A stretch of DNA of 16,097 nucleotides from an uncultured Clostridia bacterium. GTDB lineage: Bacteria; Bacillota_A; Clostridia; Christensenellales; Borkfalkiaceae. How positions within the stretch are numbered: the stretch's first letter is position 1; every line of letters begins with the position of its first letter. Below are positions 5,032 to 14,042 of the stretch, piece after piece. The stretch is from contig CAKQXZ010000047.1 in assembly GCA_934292955.1 (NCBI GenBank), forward strand, positions 1 through 16,097. The letters are read 5' to 3'. Both the position numbers and the translations under genes were made by a program. The notes beneath the pieces are model-generated. The model ran no database searches and was not told the origin of the DNA. It saw nothing but the letters and a program-made list of their open reading frames with translations.

Positions 5032-6939
5032 ATGAATACGGAAAAAAATGAAAAAATCGCGATACAAAAAACCGCAAAAGCGATTAAAAGAACCGCGATA
5101 AAAGAAAAAACAGGATATGTAATATTCTCGATAGCGGCGATTATTTGCGTAATCGCCGTTGTCGCGATTTTTGTTTTTATGTTCGTAAGGAGCATACCTG
5201 CCTTTCATAAAATCGGTTTATTCAATTTTATATTCGGCGAAAACTGGTCGCCCGATAAATACGACAAATACGACACCGCCGTGCTTTCGGGCTCCTACGG
5301 CGTGCTTAAAATGATTGCGGGAACGCTTGCGGCAACCGTCGGCGCGCTTGCTATCGGCGGAACGCTCGGTTATTTCACCGCCGTGTTCATTGCCTTTTAC
5401 TGCCCGAAAAAACTTAAAAGAGTATTTTCGTCAACAATCAACCTGCTCGCGGGCATTCCGTCGGTCGTTTACGGGTTTTTCGGAATTGTGTTTTTACTGC
5501 CGATTTTGTCTGGCATTGCGCCGAACAACGGCTCGGGGCTGCTTGCAACGTCGCTGATTTTAGGCATAATGATAATGCCTACCGTCGTTTCTCTTTCAAA
5601 AACCAGCCTCGAAGCGGTGCCGCAAGCCTATTACGAAGGCGCGCTTGCTTTGGGTGCGGATCACTCGTCGGCGGTGTTCGGCACTGTTACGAAGGCTGCA
5701 AAATCGGGCATTACCGCGTCGCTCGTTCTGGGCATAGGCCGCGCGCTCGGCGAAACCATGGCGGTGGTTATGGTGGCGGGCAACTCGGTGGCTTATCCCG
5801 ATTCGCTTTTCAACAGTTTCCGCGTGCTTACCGCTAACATTGTTATGGAAATGGGGTATGCCGGCGAAGTTCAGATGTGCGCGCTCGTTGCGACGGGCGT
5901 CGTGCTTCTTGTGTTTGTTCTTATAGTAAATCTTATATTCGGCGCGATATCAAAAAGAGCTGTTAAAGGCGCGGTCGAAAAGAAAGGCATTTTCAAATTT
6001 TTTAATAAAAATAAAGATAACGACAGCGTAAAGCCGCATACCCGGAATGCGTTTTTCATAAAATGCGGAGATTTCTTTTCCGAGCTGAAATACAAAATGA
6101 AAACGGCTAAAATCGGAGCGGGCGCGGCTATAGGCGCAGGCGTTATTTCGGGCGCGGTGCTGCTGCTCATAATCGGTTTTATTATGGTCAAAGGCTTGCC
6201 GACATTGTTATCGAATCCGCATTTGCTTTTCGGTAAATACGACTTCGACAGCGAAAAAATAACCATATTTCCGTCAATAATAACCACGCTGATGACCGTG
6301 TTTTTAAGTCTTTTAATCGCGGTGCCCGTCGGTATCTGTACGGCAATTTTTCTTAACGAATACGCAAAGAAAAACAACGTTTTCATAAAAATCATACGCG
6401 GCGCGATAGATCTCCTTAACGGCGTTCCGTCAATCGTTTACGGGCTTTTCGGAATGATTACTTTCGTCGCAATGATAAAGGGTACGAGTTCCATTCTTGC
6501 AGGCTCGCTCACGATAAGCATTATGTTGCTGCCTACAATCGTGCGTTCCACCGAAGAAAGCCTCAAATCGGTGCAGGATAGTTTAAGAGAAGGCAGTTTT
6601 GCGCTCGGAGCGGGCAAAATCCGCACGATTTTCAAAATCGTTCTGCCGTCGGCGTTGCCGGGCATTATGTCAGCGATTATTCTGAGTATGGGCAGAGTTA
6701 TTTCGGAGTCTGCACCCTTTATTTACACAATGGGTTCGGTTATTTCCGCCGTGCCGAAAAATTATTTCGACAGTAACGCCACTCTTGCCGTCGCGCTGTA
6801 CAGGCTTTCGGGCGAAGGCTGGTATGTAAACGAAGCGTATGCGACCGCGGTCGTACTTATAGTGCTGGTACTCGGGCTTAATCTTTTAGCCGAACTTATA
6901 GCGGGAAAACTCAACAAGAAACTGCAAGGAGTGAAATGA
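5032..6939 (+). CDS. pstCA: fused PstC-PstA phosphate permease
   Basis: One 635-residue polypeptide carries both membrane subunits of the phosphate ABC transporter. Residues 1-310 are PstC-like: TM1 near 29-52, [12 protein letters not shown] (137-148), and the coupling EAA loop [12 protein letters not shown] (199-210) with [12 protein letters not shown] (234-245). A hydrophilic linker (about 311-355) leads to the PstA-like half, with [15 protein letters not shown] and a second coupling loop [19 protein letters not shown]. Each half has about six transmembrane segments. Combined length equals the sum of separate PstC and PstA proteins, and no stop or frameshift separates them. I prefer ATG 5032, one base after the pstS stop, over an in-frame GTG at 5014 inside pstS. 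Neither has a strong ribosome site, so translational coupling is likely. The stop overlaps the pstB start. Confidence 0.92.
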   Translation: MNTEKNEKIAIQKTAKAIKRTAIKEKTGYVIFSIAAIICVIAVVAIFVFMFVRSIPAFHKIGLFNFIFGENWSPDKYDKYDTAVLSGSYGVLKMIAGTLAATVGALAIGGTLGYFTAVFIAFYCPKKLKRVFSSTINLLAGIPSVVYGFFGIVFLLPILSGIAPNNGSGLLATSLILGIMIMPTVVSLSKTSLEAVPQAYYEGALALGADHSSAVFGTVTKAAKSGITASLVLGIGRALGETMAVVMVAGNSVAYPDSLFNSFRVLTANIVMEMGYAGEVQMCALVATGVVLLVFVLIVNLIFGAISKRAVKGAVEKKGIFKFFNKNKDNDSVKPHTRNAFFIKCGDFFSELKYKMKTAKIGAGAAIGAGVISGAVLLLIIGFIMVKGLPTLLSNPHLLFGKYDFDSEKITIFPSIITTLMTVFLSLLIAVPVGICTAIFLNEYAKKNNVFIKIIRGAIDLLNGVPSIVYGLFGMITFVAMIKGTSSILAGSLTISIMLLPTIVRSTEESLKSVQDSLREGSFALGAGKIRTIFKIVLPSALPGIMSAIILSMGRVISESAPFIYTMGSVISAVPKNYFDSNATLAVALYRLSGEGWYVNEAYATAVVLIVLVLGLNLLAELIAGKLNKKLQGVK

Positions 6940-7721
6940 TGAAGAAGAAAAATAACGTGCAGACAATTTACGGGCAGAATATTTCGGTTGAAAACGCCAA
7001 TCTGTGGTACGGCGATTTTTACGCGATAAAAAATATAAACGTCGAAATACCCGAAAAGCAGGTGACCGCGTTCATAGGTCCTTCGGGGTGCGGAAAATCT
7101 ACATTTCTGAAATGTTTCAACCGCATGAACGACCTTATAGAAGGTTGCAAAATCGCGGGCAAGTTTCAGATAGGTTCGACCGATATTTACGGAAAAATAG
7201 ACGTTAACGAACTTAGAAAAAACGTGGGCATGGTCTTTCAGAAACCCAACCCCTTTCCTATGAGCGTTTACGACAACATTGCCTACGGCCCCAGAACTTT
7301 CGGCGTAAGAAAACGTGCCGTGCTTGACGAAATAGTGGAAAAATCGCTCCGTCAGGCGGCAATGTGGGACGAACTTAAGGACAGACTTAATAAATCGGCG
7401 TTAGGGCTTTCGGGCGGTCAGCAACAAAGGCTTTGCATTGCGCGCGCGCTTGCAGCCGAGCCCAAAATTCTGCTTATGGACGAGCCGACTTCCGCGCTCG
7501 ACCCTATTTCTACGGGCAAGATCGAAGAGTTGACCGAAGAACTTAAAAACAGGGTAACCATAGTTATAGTAACGCATAATATGCAGCAGGCGACAAGAAT
7601 TGCAGATAAAACGGCGTTTTTCCTGCTCGGCGAACTTATAGAATTCGGCAATACCGACGATATTTTCACTTCGCCCAAAGACGAACGTACCGAAAGATAC
7701 ATCACGGGCAGATTCGGTTGA
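6936..7721 (+). CDS. pstB: phosphate ABC transporter ATPase PstB
   Basis: The cytoplasmic ATPase that drives phosphate import through the PstC-PstA permease. The 261-residue product has Walker [10 protein letters not shown] (48-56), Q-loop Q102, the ABC signature LSGGQQQR (158-165), Walker B ILLMDEP (178-184) and switch histidine H214. The PstB-specific stretches [16 protein letters not shown] and [15 protein letters not shown] are present, and length fits the family. The start is ATG 6936 or the adjacent ATG 6939. AAGGAG at 6926-6931 suits 6939 better (seven bases). Both overlap the TGA stop of the permease at 6937-6939, which points to coupled translation. No clear terminator follows before phoU. 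Confidence 0.95.
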   Translation: MMKKKNNVQTIYGQNISVENANLWYGDFYAIKNINVEIPEKQVTAFIGPSGCGKSTFLKCFNRMNDLIEGCKIAGKFQIGSTDIYGKIDVNELRKNVGMVFQKPNPFPMSVYDNIAYGPRTFGVRKRAVLDEIVEKSLRQAAMWDELKDRLNKSALGLSGGQQQRLCIARALAAEPKILLMDEPTSALDPISTGKIEELTEELKNRVTIVIVTHNMQQATRIADKTAFFLLGELIEFGNTDDIFTSPKDERTERYITGRFG

Positions 7722-7776
7722 TACGAGTTTTTTCGGGAGCGTTTTATGCGGAATTCGACTGACGGCGTATATGTCG

Positions 7777-7805
7777 TTGATTTATAAATCGGAAAAGTAT
7801 ATAAT
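7777..7805 (+). promoter_or_regulatory. possible internal promoter before phoU
   Basis: TTGATT (7777-7782), a 17-base spacer and TATAAT (7800-7805). The start site would be near 7812, on top of the AAGGAG at 7807-7812. A transcript from it would lose much of that ribosome site and rely on the purine-rich AGAAAGAGA downstream. It may give basal phoU-phoPR expression separate from the pst genes. Confidence 0.45.
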
Positions 7806-7825
7806 AAAGGAGAAGAAAGAGAAAA

Positions 7826-8479
7826 ATGTCTATAAGAAAAATTTTCGAAGAAGAACTTGCCGAACTCAAAACCGAACTTGTGGAAATGTGTCGGCTTACC
7901 GAGCAGATGATTGAAAACGCGATCACCGCTTTGGTTAATCGCGACAGAGAACTTGGCAAAAGCATCGGGCAGATAGATAAGCGCGTGGACGAATACGAAA
8001 TGGATATCGAAAAACGGTGCATGAGAATTCTGCTCAGACAGCAGCCCGTAGCCAAAGATTTCCGCGAAGTTTCCACCGCGCTTAAAATGATTACCGATAT
8101 CGAGCGTTTCGGCGATCAGGCGAGCGATATAGGCGAACTGGTTTACAGTATGCCCGGCGATAAATACATTAAAAATCTCGAACATATTACCGCGATGGGC
8201 AAGCTCGCCGTAAAAATGGTGCGTGAAAGCGTCAATTCGTTCATTAACAATAACGAAGCGCTTGCCGACGAAGTAATAAAATACGACGATAAAATGGATG
8301 ATCTCTTTCTGACCGTCAAGAACGAACTTATAGAGTTAATCAAAAAAGACGGAAGAAACGGCGATCAGGCGATCGAACTGATGATGGTGGCTAAATATCT
8401 CGAAAGAATAGGCGACCACGCGGTCAACGTTGCCGAATGGACAAAATATAACGAAACCGGAGTACATGAAAAATTCTGA
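7826..8479 (+). CDS. phoU: phosphate signalling regulator PhoU
   Basis: PhoU couples the activity of the Pst transporter to the PhoR sensor kinase and keeps the Pho response off when phosphate is plentiful. The 217-residue protein has the two repeated three-helix PhoU domains. The first carries LLRQQPVAKDFREVSTALK and DIERFGDQASDIGE, and the second carries MMVAKYLERIGDHAVNVAEW, here shown by their conserved cores. The metal-site style E/D-x-x-x-D pattern (DIERFGD, YLERIGD) is kept in both. AAGGAG at 7807-7812 and a purine-rich stretch precede the ATG. Its TGA stop shares one base with the start of the response regulator, so the two are coupled. Confidence 0.95.
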   Translation: MSIRKIFEEELAELKTELVEMCRLTEQMIENAITALVNRDRELGKSIGQIDKRVDEYEMDIEKRCMRILLRQQPVAKDFREVSTALKMITDIERFGDQASDIGELVYSMPGDKYIKNLEHITAMGKLAVKMVRESVNSFINNNEALADEVIKYDDKMDDLFLTVKNELIELIKKDGRNGDQAIELMMVAKYLERIGDHAVNVAEWTKYNETGVHEKF

Positions 8480-9144
8480 TGAAAGATCTGATTTATGTAG
8501 TTGAAGACGATGAAGGAATGCAGGAAGTTTACGAAGGCGCGTTCGAAGAAAATTACGATACGCGTATTTTCTCTACCGGCAGAGACTTCTTCGAAGCGTT
8601 TAACGAAAAAAAGCCCGACCTTATTATACTCGACATTATGCTGCCTGAAAAAGACGGCTTTACCGTGCTTTCCGAAATACGCGAAAAGGACGAAAAAATT
8701 CCCGTTATCTGCGTGAGCGCAAAGTCTGACGAAATAAGTTTTGTCAAAGGGCTTAATAAGGGCGCGGACGATTATATGGCTAAGCCGTTTTCGGTGCTTG
8801 AACTGCTTGCAAGGGTAAAAACCAATTTGCGGCGGGCAAAACTTTACATAACCAACGCCGACGGGTTCGTTATAGACAACAATCTTTACAAAGCGTTTTA
8901 TAACGACAAAGATTTAGGTCTTACCGTAAAAGAGTTTTCGCTGCTTAAACTGCTTATCGGCAGAGCCGGTATGACTGTCACAAGAGACGATTTATTCCGC
9001 GAAGTCTGGGGCGACGATTTTATGGGCGAAACAAGAACGCTCGATATGCATATTGCTTCCCTTCGCGAAAAAATCAAGCAGGCGGGGAGCAAGGACTGTC
9101 TTATCACTGTCCGCGGAGTGGGGTACAGATTCGAAAATAAATGA
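8479..9144 (+). CDS. phoP: PhoP/PhoB-type response regulator
   Basis: OmpR/PhoB-family response regulator, 221 residues. The receiver domain (1-118) has the acidic pocket E9-D10-D11, phosphoacceptor D52 in LIILDIMLPEKDG, the switch SAK stretch near 74-77, and KPF with the invariant lysine. The C-terminal winged helix has LTVKEFSLLKLL, LFREVWGDDF, TRTLDMHIASLREKI and ITVRGVGYRFE, as in PhoB/PhoP DNA-binding domains. Its place between phoU and a PhoR-like kinase makes the phosphate response the likely role. The box upstream of pstS is a probable target. ATG 8479 overlaps the phoU stop by one base, and its own stop overlaps the kinase start by four. Confidence 0.93.
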   Translation: MKDLIYVVEDDEGMQEVYEGAFEENYDTRIFSTGRDFFEAFNEKKPDLIILDIMLPEKDGFTVLSEIREKDEKIPVICVSAKSDEISFVKGLNKGADDYMAKPFSVLELLARVKTNLRRAKLYITNADGFVIDNNLYKAFYNDKDLGLTVKEFSLLKLLIGRAGMTVTRDDLFREVWGDDFMGETRTLDMHIASLREKIKQAGSKDCLITVRGVGYRFENK

Positions 9145-10877
9145 AAAAGAAGATTTTTTTGCAGATATTTCTGCTTTCTACGGTTTGCATTTTAATGGTG
9201 TTCGGTTACGGTGTAGTAGCCGTAAGGGCAAACTCGCGGATTATTATACAAGAGCGGCTTGAAGAAGAAACAAAACTTGCATGTTCGCTCGTTAAAACCA
9301 CCGACGATTTTAACGCTTTTTCGGCGTATTATAACGATAACGCCTTGCGCGTAACGATAATCGATCTCGAAGGGAACGTGCTGTTCGAAAGCGATACCGA
9401 GTCACCGCTCGAAAATCATATCGACCGCGAAGAAATCCGCAACGCAATCAAAGATACGCCCGGAGCGGTTGAAAGATATTCCGAAACGTTCGGTTGCAAA
9501 ATGACCTATTACGCATTAAAAACCGAACTTAACGACGGCACGAAGATAGTTTTGCGTATGGCCATGAAAAGCAGTCATATCAACAGTTATTTCGTTATAA
9601 CGCTGCCGATTTTGTTTATTGTGCTGTGTATTGCGGTCGGTTTTTCGGTTGTGTTTTCCGAAATCATATCCAAAAAAGTCACGTCTAAAATTACAGACGT
9701 CGGCAAAAGCCTTAAAAGTCTTAACGAAGGCAATTACGAACCCATAAAGACAGACTCGGGCGAACCCGAACTTTATTCGGTTCTGAACGAGATTAACGAA
9801 CTTAACTCGAGTACGCTCGACCATATCCGCAAAGAAACCGAAGAGCGCAACAAATTGAACGCCGTTCTCGAAAACGTTTTTCAGGGCATACTTGCAATCG
9901 GAAAAGATAAAAAGATTATTCTTGCCAATAAAAGCGTTATGAAAATTTTCGGCTGTTCGGGCTTGAAAAACGGCGGCGAAAAGTCGGGTGACGGTTCGGA
10001 TAGGATCGCAGGCAACGACCTTGTGTTTTTAATAGACGATCTGGGCTTATGCGATCTGATTACTTCGCATCTCGGCGAAAACTTCGGCTGCGAATATTCG
10101 TATAACGAAACGGACTTATCGGTTGTGATGAAAGCGGTGAGCGGTTTGAACGGCAACGACGAATGTTCTATCGTGATTTTTACCGATATTACCAAAGAAA
10201 AAGAAATGGCTCGGCAAAAAAGCGATTTCTTTGCCAACGCTTCGCACGAACTTAAAACGCCGGTAGCCGTTATGCAGGGGCTTTCCGAATTGCTTATGGC
10301 AAAAAATCTTGACGAAGGCTCCGAAAAACAGGTGGAAAGAATTCATAAAGAGAGTTTGCGGCTGGCTTCGCTTATATCCGATATGCTTGAACTCAGTCGG
10401 CTCGAAAGCGGCGAAAAGAGCGAATTGATAACCGCCGAAGTCGATCTTAAAGAAATCTGCAACGAAGTAATAAGCGAACTGTCGCCGAAAATAAACGAAA
10501 AGAGCATAACCGCAACCGTTTCGGGCAGCGGGGTAATCAACGGCGACGGCAAAAAGATTTATGAACTTGTTGAAAACTTGTGCAGCAACGCCGTCAACTA
10601 CAATGTCGAAAACGGAAAAATCGACGTGGATATCAAAGACGACGGCGATACCGTTACTCTTAAAATCGCCGACACGGGCATTGGTATAGATAAAGAAAAT
10701 ATGCCGCGCCTTTGCGAAAGATTTTACCGTGTAGATAAATCGCGTTCCAAAAAAACTGGCGGCACGGGGCTCGGGCTTGCAATAGTAAAGCATATCTGCG
10801 CTCTGCACGGCGCGTCGCTTTTTATCGACAGCGATCTCGGCGCGGGTACAACCGTAACCGTTGTTTTCGATAAGTAA
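9141..10877 (+). CDS. phoR: PhoR-type sensor histidine kinase
   Basis: Membrane sensor kinase of the phosphate two-component system, 578 residues. In order: TM1 (about 5-27), an extracellular domain of about 120 residues (30-148), TM2 (150-173), a HAMP-like region (174-230), a PAS-like domain (about 240-350), HisKA with phosphoacceptor His369 in NASHELKTPVAV, and the HATPase domain with N-box ENLCSNAVNY (479-488), G1 DTGIGI (511-516), an F-box RFYRVDKSR and G2 GGTGLGLA (540-547). This matches Gram-positive PhoR. The ATG overlaps the phoP stop (ATGA). The final terminator of the locus is repeat copy 4. Confidence 0.93.
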   Translation: MKKKIFLQIFLLSTVCILMVFGYGVVAVRANSRIIIQERLEEETKLACSLVKTTDDFNAFSAYYNDNALRVTIIDLEGNVLFESDTESPLENHIDREEIRNAIKDTPGAVERYSETFGCKMTYYALKTELNDGTKIVLRMAMKSSHINSYFVITLPILFIVLCIAVGFSVVFSEIISKKVTSKITDVGKSLKSLNEGNYEPIKTDSGEPELYSVLNEINELNSSTLDHIRKETEERNKLNAVLENVFQGILAIGKDKKIILANKSVMKIFGCSGLKNGGEKSGDGSDRIAGNDLVFLIDDLGLCDLITSHLGENFGCEYSYNETDLSVVMKAVSGLNGNDECSIVIFTDITKEKEMARQKSDFFANASHELKTPVAVMQGLSELLMAKNLDEGSEKQVERIHKESLRLASLISDMLELSRLESGEKSELITAEVDLKEICNEVISELSPKINEKSITATVSGSGVINGDGKKIYELVENLCSNAVNYNVENGKIDVDIKDDGDTVTLKIADTGIGIDKENMPRLCERFYRVDKSRSKKTGGTGLGLAIVKHICALHGASLFIDSDLGAGTTVTVVFDK

Positions 10878-10891
10878 TCAATTTTTTAATT

Positions 10892-10936
10892 AAAAACCCG
10901 CCTGTATGTCGATAATCGACTTATAGGCGGGTTTTT
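10892..10936. terminator. bidirectional terminator, repeat copy 4 (exact core)
   Basis: AAAAACCCGCCTGTA (10892-10906) pairs with TATAGGCGGGTTTTT (10922-10936). The inner GTCGA-TAA-TCGAC hairpin sits on top after one T-T mismatch. A-tract and T-tract flank it, so it can end both the phoR transcript and the convergent hydrolase transcript. The family core is at 10910-10926. It is the best-formed copy in the window. Confidence 0.9.
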
Positions 10937-10968
10937 GTTTATGTTTTTAGTTATAAACGGAATAATTT

Positions 10969-11517
10969 TCAGTGTTCGATCGCAATGTAGGTAGACAGCC
11001 TGCCTTTATAAATCACATCGTCAAAAAGTTGAGAAAAGAATATGGGCTGAGTGATTGCGGGGAACTCTTCCGCCGAAACGATTTTTGCTTTTACGAGCGC
11101 GTTTTTTACAAACTCCGAGCAATAAAATCTGTTTCTTACCGCATGCACTTTGCCGAAAAACGCCATAAAAACGCCTTTATAATTATATCCGAACGCTTTT
11201 TTATGGTTATATAAACTGTTAAGATAATTGCAGATTTTGTGATATTGTTCGTCGCTTACTTTTACCGTCAGAATCATTGCTTCGGTCTTTTTGAACCGTT
11301 TGAAAGTGCCGCTTTCGGTAGATTCTTTCACAAATCCCGCAATAAACGGGTTATATGCGTGCAACCGTCCGAACGAATACATGTTGGTCAGATCTTTATC
11401 CGTCGCGATGGAAACGTGGTTATATTTTGCCCCCGTGAACTTTTTCAGTATCTGCGATAAAATTGTTCCCGTTTGCGTAAGAACTATATAGATGTTGCCT
11501 GTCGTTTCCTGTTCCAT
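10969..11517 (-). CDS. papain-fold cysteine hydrolase, permuted NlpC/P60 (YiiX-like)
   Basis: The 182-residue product has the permuted NlpC/P60 order: catalytic His34 early, in KYNHVSIATD, and the nucleophile Cys133 later, in RFYCSEFV. MYSFGRLHAYNPFIAGFV between them is typical of this family. There is no signal peptide or membrane segment, so it is probably cytoplasmic. Family members cleave amide or thioester bonds and the substrate here is unknown. AAAGGA (complement of 11527-11532) lies nine bases before the ATG. It has its own near-consensus promoter and converges on phoR across the copy 4 terminator. Confidence 0.82.
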   Translation of the reverse strand: MEQETTGNIYIVLTQTGTILSQILKKFTGAKYNHVSIATDKDLTNMYSFGRLHAYNPFIAGFVKESTESGTFKRFKKTEAMILTVKVSDEQYHKICNYLNSLYNHKKAFGYNYKGVFMAFFGKVHAVRNRFYCSEFVKNALVKAKIVSAEEFPAITQPIFFSQLFDDVIYKGRLSTYIAIEH

Positions 11518-11601
11518 GCGGGTCGATCCTTTGTCGTCGATTTGATTGCGAATTACGGTGTTTTATGTCGTTTAGTGCACCTTATCATAATCCATGCATA
11601 A

Positions 11602-11630
11602 ATTATATCATGATTGTATGAAAAATGCAA
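11602..11630 (-). promoter_or_regulatory. sigma-A promoter of the papain-fold hydrolase
   Basis: On the minus strand: TTGCAT (complement of 11625-11630), a 17-base spacer and TATAAT (complement of 11602-11607). It gives a leader of about 75 bases. Confidence 0.75.
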
Positions 11631-11724
11631 TAAAAACAGAATAATTCGTTTGTTTTTTCTTTATGAACTGTAAAAAATTTTTAATTAGAAATAAATAAAA
11701 TATTACGCTTAAACGCACTTAATA

Positions 11725-11763
11725 AAAAACGGAATTGTCGGTTTTAACGAAAATTCCGTTTTT
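11725..11763. terminator. bidirectional hairpin downstream of mazF
   Basis: AAAAACGGAATT (11725-11736) and AATTCCGTTTTT (11752-11763) form a perfect 12-bp stem with A and T tracts. It lies about 100 bases after the mazF stop on the minus strand and is unrelated in sequence to the repeat family. The rest of 11640-11862 is AT-rich with no gene. Confidence 0.75.
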
Positions 11764-11862
11764 GTATATTTTTCCCGCAGCTTTTTGCCCGCCGTTTTCA
11801 TAGCATTGCAGTCAGACTACGTTCGCGACGAAGTCTTGCCGAAAATTTGGTATTTATGCTTT

Positions 11863-12246
11863 TTACGCTTTTTTTGCGTAGTATTCTTTCGCAAAGCCTA
11901 AACTTATTAAAAGTGCGTCGTCTACGCGCGCCATAACCTGCGGCGCGAGCGAGCCTATGCGTTCTTTAAGTCTGCGCTTATCTATCGTGCGGATCTGCTC
12001 TAAAAGAACAACGCTATCTTTTGCAAGTCCGTACACATGCGCGCTTAGTTCGATGTGGGTCGGTAATCGAGCTTTAGAAAGTTTGCTCGTCACCGCCGCC
12101 GCGATTACCGTCGGGCTGTATTTGTTGCCGACGTCGTTTTGTACTACAAGCACGGGCCTTACTCCGCCTTGTTCGCTGCCTATTACGGGGCTGAGATCGG
12201 CGTAGTATAATTCGCCCCGTTTTATCAGTTGATATTCACCGTCCAT
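11863..12246 (-). CDS. mazF: MazF/EndoA-family mRNA interferase toxin
   Basis: A sequence-specific endoribonuclease of the PemK/MazF/EndoA family, 127 residues. The signature [16 protein letters not shown] (23-38) includes catalytic-type Arg30, and Thr53 in AAAVTS matches the second active-site residue of Bacillus EndoA (R25 and T48 there). LPTHIEL and [18 protein letters not shown] are also typical. GGGGG on the minus strand (about 11 bases upstream) is a likely ribosome site. No MazE or EndoAI-type antitoxin is recognisable in the 460 bases upstream, where such a gene usually lies. A complement of 12338-12571 does read as 77 codons, but from TTG without ribosome site and without antitoxin features. 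Confidence 0.93.
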   Translation of the reverse strand: MDGEYQLIKRGELYYADLSPVIGSEQGGVRPVLVVQNDVGNKYSPTVIAAAVTSKLSKARLPTHIELSAHVYGLAKDSVVLLEQIRTIDKRRLKERIGSLAPQVMARVDDALLISLGFAKEYYAKKA

Positions 12247-12629
12247 TTATAAATTCGCCCCCGTTATATTTTATGCGTACGCGCTGTTTGTCGCGAACGA
12301 TTTTGTTTGCTCGCGTTGCTTTTTTGCGTGGAATATCTTATTTTATCGCGCAGTCAGAAGTATTGACAAGTTTTTTGCTTTTTATAACGGACAGGGCAGG
12401 TATTCTGTTTAAGTCGTAAAAATTATAAGTATCGACGGTAGATTGTTGACAGACAGCGGGCTTATATGTATAATAAAAGGCGAACGTATGTTCTAAAACT
12501 AAGGCGTGCGCTTGTTGCAAAAAGGGCGGAACGCGGCGATTTATCCGAACTACGATTGCCTTTTTCGCCAAAGGAGAGTGTGTTAAAAAATAAAATTGTA
12601 AAAATATATTAAAAATTGTCGGTTAGGTA
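12247..12629. other. gene-free stretch between mazF and a divergent gene
   Basis: I find no supported gene here. The only open frame of note (minus, 12338-12571) starts at TTG with no ribosome site and has no recognisable features. The stretch should hold the mazF promoter, but I see no clear -35/-10 pair. Confidence 0.45.
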
Positions 12630-12658
12630 TTGAAAAACTGAAGTAAAGCATTTATAAT
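12630..12658 (+). promoter_or_regulatory. sigma-A promoter of the RinA/ArpU-like gene
   Basis: TTGAAA (12630-12635), a 17-base spacer and TATAAT (12653-12658). Just after the expected start site lies a small dyad AAACG-TAAG-CGTTT (12673-12686), which could be an operator or a leader hairpin. Confidence 0.75.
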
Positions 12659-12709
12659 TTGTGACATAGTGCAAACGTAAGCGTTTCAGAACGTATTTGG
12701 GGGAAAATT

Positions 12710-13186
12710 ATGAATGATGTAATCAAGACTTTACTTTATTGTTATCCGTCTTTTATCGATGTGATTAAAGCCACCGATAAACTTGTTTATTACAAGGCAA
12801 TCACTTCGTATAAAGATAATTCCAAAACTTGCGCGCAGATGAACGAAATAGTTCTTCTTAACGAACGCTCGGCGCGTCTTGTATGGATTAAAGGTGTTAT
12901 AGACCAACTTTTGGCAAAACTTACTCCTTATGAGAGGCAACTTATCGAGTATAAATACTTTCATATTATGCAAGGCGAAGACTTCGATCCGAGCGCGAGA
13001 TCTTATTTTCGCAAACAGTTGAAACTCGAAAAGAAAATCGAAAAACTTATGGAGTATCTTAGGCCTGACGAAGATTGGTTTTATGAAAATCTGGGGGATA
13101 TTTACTTTTTGCGCGCTAAATATCAGCGCATAAAAAAAATGGCGGAAACTTGCAGGAAGAATTCCGCCAAAGAGAGAAATCTCTGA
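12710..13186 (+). CDS. small helical protein, possibly RinA/ArpU-like phage regulator
   Basis: A 158-residue charged, mostly helical protein. The stretch LTPYERQLIEYKYF (71-84) followed by SARSYFRKQLKLEKKIEKLM (95-114) resembles the region-4-like end of RinA/ArpU/DUF1492 late-gene regulators of Gram-positive phages. Those usually sit just upstream of terminase genes. The match is by pattern only, and the helix-turn-helix is shortened. It has a strong promoter (12630) and ribosome site (GGGGG at 12699-12703, six bases before ATG). A phage-type terminase lies 0.9 kb downstream on the same strand. Other possibilities are an unrelated cytosolic protein of unknown function. Confidence 0.55.
   Translation: MNDVIKTLLYCYPSFIDVIKATDKLVYYKAITSYKDNSKTCAQMNEIVLLNERSARLVWIKGVIDQLLAKLTPYERQLIEYKYFHIMQGEDFDPSARSYFRKQLKLEKKIEKLMEYLRPDEDWFYENLGDIYFLRAKYQRIKKMAETCRKNSAKERNL
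13132..13168 (-). terminator. terminator of the SH3-like gene inside the opposing gene
   Basis: On the minus strand GGCGGAA (complement of 13162-13168) pairs with TTCCGCC (complement of 13141-13147) around a 14-base loop. One A and eight Ts follow (complement of 13132-13139). It lies within the 3' part of the convergent plus-strand gene at 12710-13186. Confidence 0.75.
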
Positions 13187-13199
13187 ATTTTGTTAAATT

Positions 13200-14033
13200 T
13201 TACATCAAGTCGTCAGAATCTTTATCCGTAAATGCAAAGCGGTGCTTACGGTCGGGCTTGAACAAAAGATAGACGACGCTCAGCGCAACCACCGATACGG
13301 CAAGAACTATTACGGTTTTTATGACGGAATCGCGATCGGTTGAGTAGGGCGTCGTTTGTTTTGTCGAATTCCGGTTTTCGTCGGTTTCGGAAGTTTCCGC
13401 CGTCTTTTGCGGAAAAGGCAGCGGGTGCGCGGGTATCGTCTGGTCTGTAAAAGCTGCGGCGCGTACATAGCCTATATATCCGCAAGAATAAACGCAATAA
13501 TAGCGTTCGCCGTCGACGTATGTGTAGCCGTAAAAAGTGCATTTGTTGCTTTCGGGAAGCACGGTCTTAGGCGACGCGGCTTTAGAATCGGAAAACAGAA
13601 CTTCGTCGGCAGAAAGCGTCAGTTTGCATTCGGGGTAGAGTTGTTCGGGCGCGTCGTCGTAAAAGGCGTAATAGTGCTTTGTAAGAATATATCCGTCGCG
13701 CGCGGGCAGGTCGGAATAGCCGTCCATATAGCGTACGCAAACCGAAGTTTCGTTTACGGCAAGCACCTTGACGAAGTACCCGTACGGCAAAACAAAGCCC
13801 GCAATCGTGCAGCCGGGGTCGGAATAAAGCACGGTTTCATTATCCGAAATGCGTGCAAGCGCGGGAATAGAATTCTTTTCGGATGCCGAATCGGGTAATC
13901 GCACACCTGCGGGCAGCGGCGCATTGCAATATGCGTCGGCGGTTTTCGAGTTTCCCGTAAATGCGGGCGTTAAAGTTATAAGTATTGTTAACAGACTGCT
14001 AAGCAGTTTCTTTGCAAAATAACTATTTTTCAT
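13200..14033 (-). CDS. secreted, C-terminally anchored protein with SH3-like repeats
   Basis: A 277-residue protein with a signal peptide (about 1-33), then two SH3-like segments. The first is about 55-125 (ALARISDNETVLYSDPG, ending in GYILTKHYYAF), and the second about 138-196 (LTLSADEVLFSDS, ending in GYIGYVRAAAF). After them come a Thr/Ser/Pro-rich spacer (200-235), one transmembrane helix (238-258) and a short basic-acidic cytoplasmic tail. This layout suggests a cell-surface protein that contacts the wall or another envelope protein; the ligand is unknown. A TATAAT lies 9 bases upstream of the ATG, so the mRNA may be nearly leaderless. It lies between two phage-like plus-strand genes but in the opposite direction. 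I saw no phage feature in it. Confidence 0.8.
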   Translation of the reverse strand: MKNSYFAKKLLSSLLTILITLTPAFTGNSKTADAYCNAPLPAGVRLPDSASEKNSIPALARISDNETVLYSDPGCTIAGFVLPYGYFVKVLAVNETSVCVRYMDGYSDLPARDGYILTKHYYAFYDDAPEQLYPECKLTLSADEVLFSDSKAASPKTVLPESNKCTFYGYTYVDGERYYCVYSCGYIGYVRAAAFTDQTIPAHPLPFPQKTAETSETDENRNSTKQTTPYSTDRDSVIKTVIVLAVSVVALSVVYLLFKPDRKHRFAFTDKDSDDLM

Positions 14034-14042
14034 ATTGTCATA

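Noticed and set aside
4317..5195. 292-codon antisense frame over pstS
   Set aside because: It is a mirror of pstS codon bias (few stops in antisense), crosses two genes and shows no domain.
12338..12571. 77-codon minus-strand frame upstream of mazF, considered as antitoxin
   Set aside because: It starts at TTG without a ribosome site, lies 91 bases from mazF, and has no ribbon-helix-helix or AbrB features.
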